A stretch of DNA of 64,000 bases from Pseudevernia furfuracea (Eukaryota; Ascomycota; Lecanoromycetes; Lecanorales; Parmeliaceae). The notes under the pieces were generated by a model. It searched no databases, was not told the origin of the DNA, and saw only the letters and a program-made list of their open reading frames with translations. The stretch is taken from the NCBI GenBank assembly GCA_022315425.1, contig JAIUPT010000021.1:1-64000 (forward strand), read 5' to 3'. Made by a program: the position numbers and the translations under genes. Shown piece after piece: positions 21,711 to 34,534 of this stretch (position 1 is the first letter of the stretch; every line of letters starts with the position of its first letter).

Positions 21711-21785
21711 TGCACACACACATATACATGCACACACACATATACATGCACACACACATATACATGCACACACATATACACACAC
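21711..21785. repeat. 18-bp tandem repeat (TGCACACACACATATACA)n
   Basis: Three exact 18-bp units and a shortened fourth. Open frames on the minus strand through it are only repeat translation. Confidence 0.9.
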
Positions 21786-21843
21786 TTGTTTTTCTGTAAA
21801 GAAGAGATAAACATATGCAAAATGTTAAATAAAACATATGCGA

Positions 21844-22053
21844 TGTCAGGGACTACACGTAGAACTGAACAGTGTTTGAACGTGGTTTGAATAGAATTCT
21901 AACTATGAGGATTCTATGTACAAGTGCATGAATGTGTTTGTAGAAATAGAAGGTCGTTGCTTGGCACGCTAGTGTAGGGCTGGCCTTGGTAGGGCAGACC
22001 TTGGTTGGTGGTATTAGGCCACAGTATCAGACTGTGGACGTGGATCCATCACA
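21844..22053. repeat. Solo LTR, 210 bp, not RIP-degraded
   Basis: TGTCAGGGACTACACG...GGATCCATCACA has TG/CA ends and is flanked by identical 5-bp repeats TGCGA (21,839-21,843 and 22,054-22,058). Composition is clearly more GC-rich than on either side. It is unlike both LTR families described above, so it marks a third LTR family and a later insertion followed by LTR-LTR recombination. Orientation cannot be told. Confidence 0.62.
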
Positions 22054-22058
22054 TGCGA

Positions 22059-24690
22059 CATGTGCGATAAAGAAAATTTACTTACTTGTAACTGTAATTG
22101 TTATTATTGTTAAGTTGACTGCGTGTAGAGTAATATCTCGATTATAACAATATATAAAAAATACTAAATATGCTAAGGGCTACGTCGAGGATATTTCTTA
22201 TACTTACGATCAATAATATTATTAAGTTTTGAGCTCAGACGTGTCTTATTCTCTTATCGACTAAATATCGAAATATACTCAGATTGATATAGCGCCGCAC
22301 TAAAAGATTAGTGAATCATCTAATAATGGGGCTAATTAGGAGGGGTATGAACACGGCTGAGAACTGAGACAAAATATTCAGAATACTTTAAGGTCGGCAG
22401 AGGGTTTTTCGAAATGATACTCGTAGCCAATCAGAAGTCTCGTTTCTTAACGATCCAATCGATAGCCTTTGCGCACAGACAAGGTATTCAATGTGCTTCT
22501 ATGATATATATCTTTTGCACTGAGAATGTTTTTTGAGAAGGTTATCGACTTATGATAAGAGTAGAGTAATGCTCGCCCTCGAAAAATCTCGTTATATTCG
22601 AATAGATTTCGAGACTTCGACGCTAGCACGAGTAGCGGCATCTTTCGTTCTCGAAGTATAATCATCTTTCTTTGATGAGCGCTGTTTAGATAAAAAGCAC
22701 ATTCATATGCAATCAGATCGAAGACATTGTAGATTAAAGTCATTGTTAAGTTACGATTCTCGTGATATTGTTATAAAGGGCTCATGATCGCAGAAGCGTC
22801 GTCTTGTCGAGTCATTTTTAATAGTATACATTTTCACTTTACAATGCTCGCAGTAGATTTCTGATTGTACAATAATGTTAAGAGGCTTTTTAGATAGCGT
22901 ATAGAATATAAAGAATTAGAAGTATTATACTCTACATTAATTTAGAAAGTACAAAGTATTATTCATCGCATTTGTCTTAAAAGAATCTATCGAATCAGAT
23001 CGAAGTATCTTGATACATCGCTATCACGAGATCTCATCAATCTCAGTTAAAGTCAAGAGAATATATATTAATATCTGAGCTTGAGATTACATTGCGATAA
23101 TGTACGTTAAGCGATATCTTTTCTTCTATTAATGAAGATAAAATAAAATTCAAGTACTTTAAAACTGTAAGATAATGTTATAATATAACATCGACTGAAG
23201 ATAAGATAGAATAGTTGTTATAATCAACGTAAGAGAGTCAAGTTTTCCTCTTAATCACAGAGTAGTACTTCGTATAAATTGAAAATTAAAGCGAGTCGAC
23301 GATCGTAGATTGCTGTTCTTCTAGTTAGTTATATAAAGTAGATATATAATCTCGCAAAGATAGAAGACAAGATGATAGGCTCAGCGCAGCACAGTACACA
23401 TCTATCAAAGCAAACGTAGCAGAGAGTATCGTTATTTAAGTCACAACGTCATCGCTAAATCGCAGTAAGCAAAGCTATATCAATATCATAAGCATATTAC
23501 AAGTACATTCTCAGAGCTTGTATCATCTAAGTAGGCTTCGCTCAAGACTGCGCTTGATCTTCGTTATCTTTCGAAGACTTAGACGACGTAAGCAACGTTG
23601 ATTGTTCGAACGTCGCTCGTCTCTTGATGATCTTTCTGAGAGAACGATATCTCTTACTCTTTCGCTTCTTGAAATCGGAGATCTTAATCAAAGCATAGAT
23701 CGAATTCTTTTTAATCTTCGTGTCATTCGCATTTTCTTCCTCATTCAAAACCTCACGCTCGACTCGTTCGAACATGTCATAAAAGTTCAACACGACAGCT
23801 CTCTCGAAATCTGTTAAATGCGAATCGTTAAGATGAAGTTTGATTATGATCATTAGATTATAAAAGAAGTCTGCTCAAAGTGAGAATAAAGCATTTTAAG
23901 ATTATTCTATCACTTATCGCAGATTCACATCTCGAATAAAGACTTAAGAGCAATATATATTTGATAATATACGACTACATAAGCGAAGATAGACTCAGTC
24001 GCGTGCGTATCAAAGCTCTTCTTCATCTCATCGTACAGCTTGTCTTCACGTATATTTATAAGTATAAGTTTTACAATCAATAGCTTCTATATTTAACGCT
24101 AAAACTCATTAGCTTACTTCACAGAGACAAGACAGTGAATATATAATTATAGCTTCGATCGTCTTATATTTCCAGTCTAAAATATTTTAATAGATCTTCG
24201 TGTAACTCTTCTCGAAGTATATATTCGTTCTTAATACTTTATGTTTAATACAATTCATTATCAGCTTTTTCACTTGTGAGATTGACGACTTTGAATATCT
24301 GAAGCATAAAATACGCACTCTTAGCTCTATCTCCTTGCTCAATAACTTTTATTGCTTTTTATTCGTGAATAGTCGAGATGCGAAGAATATAGAAATCGCA
24401 GAAGCTACTTTAATAACTATAGCTATTGAAGATGCTAAGGTCATTGTTGTACGATATAAGAGATTCTAAGAATTACATTATTAGATTAATATTTCTTAGA
24501 CAGACAGAAGTAGCATTAGATGAAGATTGAATATATATATATAGACGTCGTGATTGACTGTAGTAATTAACTTGAAGATACGAGCGATGTGAAAGTGCGA
24601 AGAAGTTGAAATTCGCTAGATCGACATTTTGAAAATCCGTTTCGTAGATTGCGCTAGTACTTATCTAAGTTAATTCTAGAAAGCTCTTTT
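22059..24690. other. RIP-like AT-rich region, no recognisable gene
   Basis: AT-rich sequence with retained CpG and many stops in all frames. The longest frames (22,447-22,743 minus; 23,542-23,853 minus) match nothing I recognise. Presumably decayed transposon. Confidence 0.55.
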
Positions 24691-25490
24691 ACTTTAATAT
24701 CTACTTTAAAAATAATATAATAAAAATTAGAACTACTTAAATATATAATAATAATAAGTATAATTTAATTTAAATCTTTAAGATTTTTTTAAGATTAATA
24801 CTATTATAATAAAATAAAGAAGTATATTTTAAACTTTAAGATCTAATATAATAACAACGTTATAATAAATAATAAAAGACTTTAATACTTAAATATTTAT
24901 ATTCAATAATATTATAAATATTTCAAGAGTTTTATTCGTTTATATAAGAACTATTGACTAGAGTAATTTATTATTTAATTAAGATATATTTTAATATAAA
25001 GTATTATAAAAAAGAAATTAATACGAGTTTCTTTATAATTAATTTATATATCTATTTATTAACTATTAGTTATATATATCTTATGTCTTTACTAATTTAA
25101 ATACTTAAGATAATAATTAATAAGCTCTTAAAGATTTATTATAAAGATTATATTAATTAAAAAAATCGAATAAACTAATTTCTTAGTCTTAATATAGATT
25201 ATATAAAAAGCCTAATTAGATATCTATCGATTATATTTATTTAAAACTTAAATCGATATAATAAATTTTAAAGTTATCAATTTAATATTTAAAGTCTTTT
25301 TAAAATCGAGATATATAATTAATAATTTATTAAAAAATAGTATTTTTATTAATATCTTATATTATTATAATTCGATAAAAGAATAATTTATATATTAATT
25401 TAAAGCATTATATTAATTGTATTATTATTATAATTATTTCTAATTAATTATTATTATTATTGATTTTATTACTTCGATTTTTTCTAAGTT
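24690..25490. other. Extreme AT block 1
   Basis: Almost only A and T, with CpG also nearly absent, unlike the surrounding CpG-retaining decay. A similar block lies at 30,490-31,320. No coding potential. Confidence 0.7.
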
Positions 25491-25681
25491 CTTTACGCGT
25501 CGAGAGTCAAGTCTCAATCTACGATTTGAGTAGATATAACAGAAGGCGCGAGATCTAAGTGAATCTCTATTATAGATATATTCTCACATAGACAGATTGA
25601 GAGTCAAATCTAATCTTTCAGATAATTAATTATCTAATCACGTCGTGTGATTCTGCTAACATGAGTTAAATGTTTGACACG

Positions 25682-25850
25682 AATCTATTACGAGACGGCG
25701 CGTGCTCTTCTCCTCTTCGATCTTATCAAAATCATAACTTTTTATAGATATAAATCTATTACGTAACGACGCGTGCTCTTCTTTTCTTCGATTTCGTCAA
25801 AATCATAACTTTCTATATAAATATAAATCTATTACGTAACGACGTGTTTC
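25682..25850. repeat. Tandem repeat, about 72 bp, 2-3 units
   Basis: Units start at 25,682, 25,753 and 25,826 with AATCTATTACG and share a CGCGTGCTCTTC...ATCATAACTTT core. Resembles the repeat at 31,595. Confidence 0.75.
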
Positions 25851-27279
25851 TTCGCGCTTCTTTCGTGTTCTCTTCGTGATCATTAACATCTTCGCTCTTT
25901 TCTTCATGATCGTTAACATCTTCTCTTCGTGATCGTTAACATCTTCGTTCTTCTCTTCGAACTCTTATTTTAAAACGTTAATTATCGTTCGATATTCTTC
26001 TTTATTCTTTAGTCTTTTAATCGCCTTTATTCTGCTTTCTTTATCTTTTATTATATCTCTCTCGTGCTCAACGATCTTTCTATATTCTTATACGTATCTC
26101 GATCTAGTCTATTAGACGTTTTATAATCGATTTCGTATCTTTCGCGCTCGTCACGAAATAATATAAGAAAGATATTTAAGCGTTAACGAAGTATAATGAC
26201 TTGAGCTTGAAATGAGATCGTTACGATAGTAGCGTTATGTTATAATAGAGTCGCTGAATAAAGAGATGAATCTAAGTTATAAGAAAGAGTATCTGATATA
26301 CTATTAACTTTTGAGCGCTCAGAAGGAATAAGTTGAATCTAATAACAATAAAGTATAGAATATACATTAGATATATTCGTATAAACATGAAGTGTGCTGA
26401 GAATTCGTAGTCGTGAATTTGATAATTGAGAAGTTGATTACGTAAGATACGCGAAAATTTTTCGTCTAATAAGAATACGTTATATAGAGCTGCTGTGAAA
26501 ATATTGTAATTCACTGCTTTTTTAATATAACGTTTTATCGTTCTCATAAAGCTTTTAAAATAAATAATATTAAGCGTATTAAAGAGAATAGAGAAAGACT
26601 AGAATAAGAGCATATAAAAAAGAGACGAAGACTCGATACGCAGACTCGAGATAGATATGTTATATCTATCGATTGAAGCTATAGAGCTTATTAACTTAAG
26701 ATATGTTTTAGCTCTACTGTGACTCTGATAGAAGAGACGATTACGATATCTTCAAAAGCTTTCGAGTAGTAGAATATCTGTGAGTTATAAGTCGAGTATT
26801 AAAAGTAGATACTAATAGAGAGTAAATCTAAATAACGAGTTTATTAAAGATAAAGTCTTATTATTATCTTTTCGTGATTCTTTAAGAATTTTAACACGCA
26901 CACTCGAGTCTAATTTAAAACTTCTCATTAGCTCGCACATAGTACGTTAACTTAATAATCAACAAGTTCGAAACACGTTGAATTTGAGACTAAATATATA
27001 AGAGAATTTATAAAGCGCGAGCAAGTCTAGAGAAGCGGAGAAATATACGCTAAGAATAATTGATAAGGATAAAGAGCATACTTAATAGAATTTATATCGA
27101 GATGATCTTAGTCACGATATATAATATCTCTTAAGCAACGATAGATTCGAGATCGGAGATAACAGCATCGACGTTATTATTTTTAATATATTTAAACAGT
27201 TCGATTCTTCTATTATATCGACGTCTTTATAATTAATATCTGAGATTCTTCGCTCGCGTCTACGCGACACTCACACGAA
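25851..27279. other. AT-rich decayed repeat interior
   Basis: TTCG/CTTC-rich stretch up to about 26,110, then AT-rich sequence. A 91-codon minus frame at 26,272-26,547 is hydrophobic but unrecognised. Confidence 0.5.
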
Positions 27280-28960
27280 CTTCTTATCTGCGTTCAACGA
27301 AGCTTTCTTAAATTCTCTCGAGCTCTCTTCTCCTGCTCAGTCTAATAACTCTAAAAATAACATCGTTGAGATATCAGAGCATCGCTTAAAACGCGAACTC
27401 ACAGACTTTACTCTTGAATTTATAATCTAATATGAAGTTAAGAGCATTACGCGTTTCGACTATATATCTCTACGAGAGATATTAACTCTAAAAGACGATA
27501 TAACTGCGAAGAAGCTGTCAGCGCGCCTTTCTATAATATAATCTTAGACTCGAAATAGATTTTCGCTTTCGTTATTGCGAAGATCTAACGTTTCTATCAA
27601 AACAGAAAAGATGTTATTCAACACCTCTGACGTAACAGCGAAGATGTATTATTTCGATTTTAGATATCTAGCTGTTATACTTCTAAGCATCAAAGACAGA
27701 GATACGAAACTTCATTTCGATATGATCGACATTGTCGAAAGCGCGACTGAGCTTTGACAAAGCCATTGCTGAGGCTCGAGCATACGCACATGCTCAAACG
27801 ATTATATCAAATATTTTCATGATCAGAGTTTCATTATTTCATCGAACTTTGTTTAATACAATAACTTAAACTTTACTCGTGTCTTTTTCTTCGGTCGAGA
27901 TAGACGCTCAAGCTCTATTACTAAAAATTTTATACTTATCTTTGCGCAAAGAGTTGTAATAAGATCAATTCTTGATGAGTCGACTTCTCGAGCGATGATC
28001 TTGATTAAGAATAATATGATAGAGCTAAAGTCTAAGATAATAACTTACGTTGACTATATGACAATTCAACGTATCTTCGAATAAGGAAATCGAGCTATCA
28101 GCGCGTCGATCAAATATATATTTAATCGTCAACGTTATTAGTATCGCTTAACGAATCAACTAAGCGTAATTAAGAGAGAACTAAAGCTATAGTATTACGA
28201 ACGCGTTAGAAGTACGAAGATTCTATAATTCGAAGTTATCTCGTTATCTTTTACTTGCTTTATCGACGACTTTAATTTATATCGAAACATGTATCGATCT
28301 CTGACTAATATTTATCTTATCATCGTCGCTCTAGCTTTGCACGAAAGATAGCGTATAAGAAATGTCTTTTCTATCACACTTGAATCGCACGAATTATATT
28401 TTAACGATATTATTAAGACTCTAGAGAAGAGTTTTTAAATGCTTGAAGATAATTATAAACTATAGATCAACGAAGAAATTCAAGAGATCTGAGCTCTTAT
28501 TTTGATATTTATAGAAAATATAAAGTCTTAATAAGAAGCGACTGACTTCTTAGATTCTACTGTAAACTTGTCTTATAGAATATATTACGTCGATTAAGAT
28601 ACACGAGATGATATGAGCTTCGACACTTGTAATCATAATCGCTATTATCATCAAACTCTCTATCAAAGGACCCGCGATGCTTCAATGAAAATTACTTAAC
28701 GAATCACTTATTTCAAACAACACGATTTGATAGCAGAATCTTTAACGCTACAGACTTTGACTTCAGCTCTAAATCTGATTATAAGTCGATTAGACGATCT
28801 CGCATACAGCGAATTTGTCGATATAGTTAGAAGAATTATATCGATACTATATAAAGACATTCTCATCAAACAAGCTCTCGAAGACTTTATAATTCAATTT
28901 CGTGCATTTTTATTTCCTCTTGAGTGAAGACGAATTTAATCTCCTATAACGCATATGAAG
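27280..28960 (+). pseudogene. Decayed Tnp2/Plavaka-like (CACTA-type) transposase
   Basis: Reading through stops gives a run resembling fungal Tnp2/Transposase_21 proteins: IDDFNLYRNMYRSLTNIYLI (28,263-28,322), an RRIRNVFSITL-type segment, FNDIIKTLEKSF (28,402-28,437), a degraded acidic block, then STVNL..RIYYVD..TRDD (28,557-28,615), CNHNRYYHQTLYQRTRDA (28,630-28,683) and KQHDLIAESLTLQTLTSAL (28,716-28,772). This order (D-F-N-x(5)-S, FTPHGxxFDDVI-like, CRxC, RYHHxT-R) is that of the family. Stops are TAA/TAG/TGA from C-to-T or G-to-A change. Non-functional; exact subfamily uncertain. Confidence 0.62.
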
Positions 28961-30489
28961 TCTTAAATTATATCGAAGTGTGCGAGAGCTTTAGTAATTA
29001 TTTCAGTATTGTTAAGAAAGTAATCTCTTCGTCTATCTTATATAAGATCTGAATATAAGACTGCATTACTAGCATAAACACAATGCACTGCGAACAGATT
29101 AGTTAATGAATGAATTATTATCTTTCTGACTCGAATCGTTAAGAGCAATAGTTTAATTGCTTTTATAGCGTTGAGCGTTCAAGAACGAGCTACGCTATCT
29201 TTTACGATTCTCGAAGCTAGACTGGAATTTTAGACAATAATGAATATAGTAGTAACAGTAACGAGAAAGAAAGTCAAGTAGAATAAATCAAAGAAGATAG
29301 AAAAAGATAAAGCGTCGATAATGTTCTCGAAGTCTGAAAGTCAGTTCAGCGCTATAACAAGTCAAGCAAGTCAAGCAACATATAGTATCTTTGACAGAAT
29401 TGTAGAGTCGATCTTATTAGAAGCTACTATCGAGAATAAAATGACGACTCTTTCTAACGTACACGCTACTCTACACTTTTCAACGCTAATAACGAAATAT
29501 GAATTGTTATAAAACGTTAACGCTCTATCAAAAGAACGAATACACAAGTAATTCTCTATCTCTAATAATTGAACTTGCTATTAAACTAATCATTGTCTTT
29601 AGATTTTTTAAAGTTATAATTCTTTTTACGAATCATCGAAAGGTCGAGCGTTAACTTCTTATTAAATCTTACATTCAAAGCACGATTAGACTTATATTAG
29701 AGAGAGCTTTTGATGCTATCGATCTCGATATATCAAATGCGCTTTAAAAGCTTCAGTAGAGATGTTCTAAGCTATTTTAAGATCTCGTCGTAAGCTCTAT
29801 TCTCGCTCAGACAGAAGATAACAATAATAAGTTTTAATAATACGTAAAAGATAACAGACATGTTAATTCTCTCGTATATAACAAGATCGCTAATCAAATA
29901 ATTCGTATATGTAAACTTTCGACAAAGATGAGTTAGATAAAGATTATTAATAATTTCTTTCGAAAATTACAAGCTACTCTCATAGAGTACGAATATAAGA
30001 TATTCACGCTTAATTCAAAGTCTCTCTACTGATATAATTAGTTCAGCTTTTAAGACTCGTAAGTATTTCTTTTCAAATACGTATCTTTACTTTAATGTTA
30101 ATTATCTGCTTAATTTATTCTTTGCGCGCACTTCATTAAAGCGAAAAGACTTTATTTGTTTACATGAATTACGCTTTATAAAACAATCATATACGCAGAT
30201 TCTATAGATCTTCTCTTATTGCTTTAATCGAGACACGATAAGACGTATCTTTATGAAAGTGAGAAGATTACGCTTTGTTATTACGAGTGAATAAGATCGA
30301 CTACTTGATTTCTCTCTGCTTGAGCTCACGAACGAGAGACGTATAATTAATATACTGAAGATCTTCTCGAAACGAGTGTGAATAGCGTCGACTAGATAGG
30401 GAGAAGCAGAATTAGATGAACAGCGTATAATACTATATAACTAAGATGTACAATTTTCGTAGAGATAATAAAACATTACTCTATTAAAA
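28961..30489. other. AT-rich decayed repeat, downstream of transposase
   Basis: Contains a 63-codon plus frame (29,321-29,512) rich in Ser/Thr, possibly the transposase C-terminus. Otherwise unrecognised. Confidence 0.45.
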
Positions 30490-31320
30490 TAGAAAGTTTC
30501 ACTCTACGTAGATTTTATAGTTCTTTAATTATTATTACTTCGAGATAAAATAACGTAAAAATAATATCTTAAGTCTCTTAAGTAATAATATAATATAATT
30601 ATCTAATTCTTTAGAAATTTAAGATATTAAGATAATAAGTATATTTATATTTATATTTTAATCTTAATCTTTAATATTTAAACGTATATTATATATTTAA
30701 TACTTACTTATATTAAGTTTATCTTTAAATAAAAATAAAAATAAGAATATTATAATAGATTTTTATATCTATTTAATACTTAATACGTATACTTTAATAG
30801 AATCTAATTATTATTATTATTATTATTATTAATTACTTAATTATAAGTTATTACGTTTATATTTAAGTAAATATTAAATAAGATTATAATCGTACTTAAT
30901 AAAGCGCGATTATTTAATAAATAATAATTTCTATAATAATATCTATTATTATATAATAAGAAAAGTATTATATTAAATAAGTAATATACTTTAAAATATA
31001 TTTAATATATCTTAAATCTTAATAATTAATAACTTTAATAATCTAAGTATTAATTTCAAGTCTAAGTTAATAATTACGTTCTTAACTAATTATTTTATTT
31101 AAGTATATAAAGTACTTAATTATATTAATGTTATTTAATAATAAAAAGATTATAAGATAAAGTATATTAATAAATAATAGAATTCTTTATCTTAAATAAT
31201 AAGTTTATAATATAGATTATTATATTATTATTATTGTTAAATTATATTATAAATTATACGTAACTAAGATTCTTTAAAATCTAAGTAGAAATATATAAAG
31301 TATATAAATACGATTAACGT
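30490..31320. other. Extreme AT block 2
   Basis: As block 1: almost pure A/T with TTATTATTA runs. It is followed, like block 1, by a short tandem repeat and a TTCG/CTTC-rich stretch. Confidence 0.7.
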
Positions 31321-31594
31321 GAGATAAGAAAAGAACGCTAAATCGAAGACTTGACGACGTCGCACAAATCTAATATTCAAATTTCAAAATATTTCAATTT
31401 TCAAGTTATCATGTGAAAGTACTATCTTACGCTTTTCGCTTTTGTAACGAAGAGCTGAATCTTAAAATACTTTAATAAAAGAGATTTACAGCGATAAGGT
31501 CGTCGACGCGAGATTTAACTGAAAAGCTATGCGACGAAAAGACAGGTTTAAGTGAATAAATAACTAAGTATTTAATTCTCTTAGGTGATACTAG

Positions 31595-31785
31595 CTGATC
31601 GAGCTTTAGATTTGATGCGATTCTATTATTTGATATCTTGAGCTCGCTATTTCTCTGATTCTACGATTTTAATTAAAAAGCTACTATCTGATCGAGCTAT
31701 AGACATCGTGAGATCCTATTATTTGACAGCGCGAGCTCGTTTCTACTTGGATTTTACGATTTTTATTAAAAGCTATATTTTCTGA
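31595..31785. repeat. Tandem repeat, 93 bp, two diverged units
   Basis: Units start at 31,595 and 31,688 with CTGATCGAGCT and share TATTATTTGA...GCGAGCTCG...GATT(T/C)TACGATTTT. Core resembles the tandem repeat at 25,682-25,850. Confidence 0.7.
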
Positions 31786-33780
31786 ATATGAGACTATATA
31801 ATCTCATGTCTGGCTATCGCATCTTATTCTTCGCCTTTCTTCTCGCTTTCTTCGTTTTCTTCGCGCCTTTCTTCATTTATTCTCAATTCTCTCTATTTAT
31901 TCTCAACCTCTCTATATTCTTCTTTATCCTTGCTTATACCTAGTATACTTCTCCAGTTCTCTTTAGTTCTCTTCGTTTCGTCTCACTTTTCGTGTCCTTC
32001 TGATGTCTTTGCTCCGCTTCTAACATAGCTGCGTAAAGCTCGCCGCTAATACTCGATCTTGATATCTATCTAAGTATCTTATCTGAAATACAATCATATT
32101 CATTTTTTATTATATATTTGCAAGAATAATAAATATAAAAGCTTGTTATTACTTAGAAGCGCTCGATGATAGAGAAAGTTAAGCGCTAGATAATAATGAC
32201 AGCGACTGCGTTATATCGAAGATCTAGAATAATACGAATTATAATAGCTATATTTTAGAAATCGTGAGAGACGAGCTATTAGATGAGGTAATAAGTTATA
32301 TAAGTCAAAAATTCTATTCTTGTTAACAACTTAATGATCACGATAAGATAATGAAGACTTGAGAATAAAGATAAGTCGAGTCGCGATATAAAGATATATA
32401 ATCAAGTTTAAAGCGTGAATATTAAATGATTTTAGTACATCTATGCTGTAAGATACGTGTTTAAATAGAATAAGCTGACACTTATATGAGTTATAAAATA
32501 TGCTGACTTGAGCAGATAAAGAATTTAAGCAGAAGTAATAAGATGTAATAGATATAATGATAAGTCTTTATAATGATTGCAGACGAAGGGTTACTAATAA
32601 GTTCAATATTTAAAACACGGCTCACATACGCGCGACGCTGAACAATATTCTATTAATACTAAACGTAAGTATCTTATATCTAGAAATTCTTGAAATGAAA
32701 GCTGAAGCGAAGGAAATATAGATAAAGCAAAGCGAAGACAAGCGTTATAAGCTTCGAGATTACGAGATATTTAAGATAAAGATCATTATTCTAATGATAA
32801 GATCTACTTGAGAGATGCTGACATTGTGATAGATATATTAAGTACGTTAAGGTTCAACGAGGATAAATAGAAGAAGGCTCGAAGAAAGTAACTCAAGTCT
32901 ATCGTTGTTTGCGCATTGACTAATAATGATTTAGATATTTATATCGAAGTATCTTCTCGCTCTCGAGTACGCCGTCTTCGTCACAGTTAATTATTCAATA
33001 TTAGCGTCTCTTTCTTGAATCATCTTCTTATCTATATTCTCGTTTCAACGACTATCTCTTTATATCTATCTTATTCACCTTCTCTTCGACATCAACACAG
33101 ACTCTCATCTTGCGTCTACGATCTGACGAAGCGTCTAATCTACTGCGAATCTCGTTCTGCGATCTTGAACGACGACGTGAATGTTATTGAATAGAAAAGA
33201 AGAAAGATGATTAAAGAAGTAAGACTCTACGCTGAAGATTGAGAAAGCAAAGAAGCTTACTCGAGAAATAGAGTGAAGATTAATAGTTGTTATTAAAATA
33301 AAAAGTTATTATCTCAAGCTTTCGTGTAAAGAGTAAACTTGAAATATCGAATTCACTGCAATAAGAAGATAGATGTTAGAAAATATAGTCGCTAGAAAAC
33401 ACTCTGAGGAGGATTATAAGAGACTTTTTAAATCTTAAGATTTAAGCGCTCAAAATTGCTCTTCATATTGCGCTAGAATAATTATTAATATAGAATATTC
33501 TGTTATTCTTTCTCTTTTAAGAGATTGTTATATCAAAAAACACGATAGCTCATATATTGTTCTAAACAAAATTGATGGTGCGACGAGCTAGCGTAATGTT
33601 AAGCTTTATACGACGAAATCTTTTAAAGTGCTGATCTCCTGAGCAATAAAGCTCGTCTGACAGAAAACTATGCTCTATCAATGATCCTCATATGCGTATA
33701 TCCTCATTCTTGAAAAGCCTATCGGGATATTCTATGATGACGATATCTTACCGCACTATAGTTATGCGAATAATATGGCG
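31786..33780. other. AT-rich decayed repeat ending at the gene block
   Basis: CTTC/TTCG-rich at 31,820-32,000, then AT-rich without recognisable genes. Composition becomes normal at about 33,780, the border of the transposon block. Confidence 0.55.
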
Positions 33781-33880
33781 TTTCAACAGGAAGAAAAATA
33801 TATGACGCTAGTGACCCTGCCAAGACTTTCCAGGGAGGATCGCGAAAACCCCCCTGCCGACCTTAAAGTATTTAGCAAGA

Positions 33881-34534
33881 GTGCCAAGACTTTTAGCCGA
33901 CCTCCGTAGTGGCAAAATCGTCGCTACTGATAAAGATCAGAGTCATGAGCCCAAAACCTTTGAGAGGCAAACGCCTCTCGGAGATCAAGCTTTCCAGAAA
34001 TTTCAACGGCAGGCAAGTAGAGAGGCTACCGTCGGAGTCGGGGCTGTATTGATCCGCAGACTTCATAGGACGCTCCTTGCACCAATAGTAGCCGTCACAA
34101 TGGCGGGTCTGCTCTTTGTCTATACTCGCTCTTCGATTCACGCTGCCAAACGGAATGCGGAACGTCACAGAGCGGCAGACGTACGTACATTTCCGAGATG
34201 ATCTTTCTGATGGTACTGAAACCAAGTCGCAAGGCATGTTTCGGGAGCAGACTCGCTTTTTCTACTTCCGACACCTGTCTTTTGCGACTCAATTATCGCA
34301 CTTGAAGAAGCCATGCTAACACTGAAACGTGCGCAGGGAGGTCAGATCAGCTGGTACAATGAGAGCCAGCGGCGTCATGGAGCTTTGGAGAAGCCCGAGG
34401 AGCAAGTTTCGATCAAAGAATTGATCGCAGGTACACAGGACAAGACAGGGGATGTGGTAGGGAAAGGGAGTCCGCAGTCTCCTCACGAGAATGTGCTCAG
34501 AGGGAGGAAGGGCAAGCGAGACAATGGTGGATGA
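33881..34534 (+). CDS. Small single-pass membrane protein, 5' end unresolved
   Basis: Two exons, 33,881-34,180 and 34,337-34,534, joined by a 156-bp intron (GTACGT donor, GCTAAC branch site, GCAG acceptor) give 165 residues. One hydrophobic helix (about 72-88, LLAPIVAVTMAGLLFVYT) follows a basic stretch RRLHRT; the C-terminal half is hydrophilic. The frame is open upstream to 33,815 (a PTLKYLARVPRLLADLRSGK reading) but has no ATG; 33,881 is GTG, and the first in-frame ATG is at 34,100 just before the helix end. A 5' exon may lie in, or have been destroyed by, the adjoining decayed repeat. The look is that of a conserved fungal mitochondrial or ER membrane protein, but I cannot name it. Confidence 0.55.

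Noticed and set aside
21711..21785. CRISPR-like array
   Set aside because: Repeats are contiguous 18-bp satellite units without spacers, in a eukaryotic context.
21538..21837. Two minus-strand open frames rich in Cys, Val and Met
   Set aside because: They are translations of the 18-bp tandem repeat.
33776..33910. 44-codon frame starting at ATG 33,775 as the missing first exon of the border gene
   Set aside because: It is in another frame, stops at 33,907, and I found no GT/AG pair joining it in frame to the 33,881 exon.
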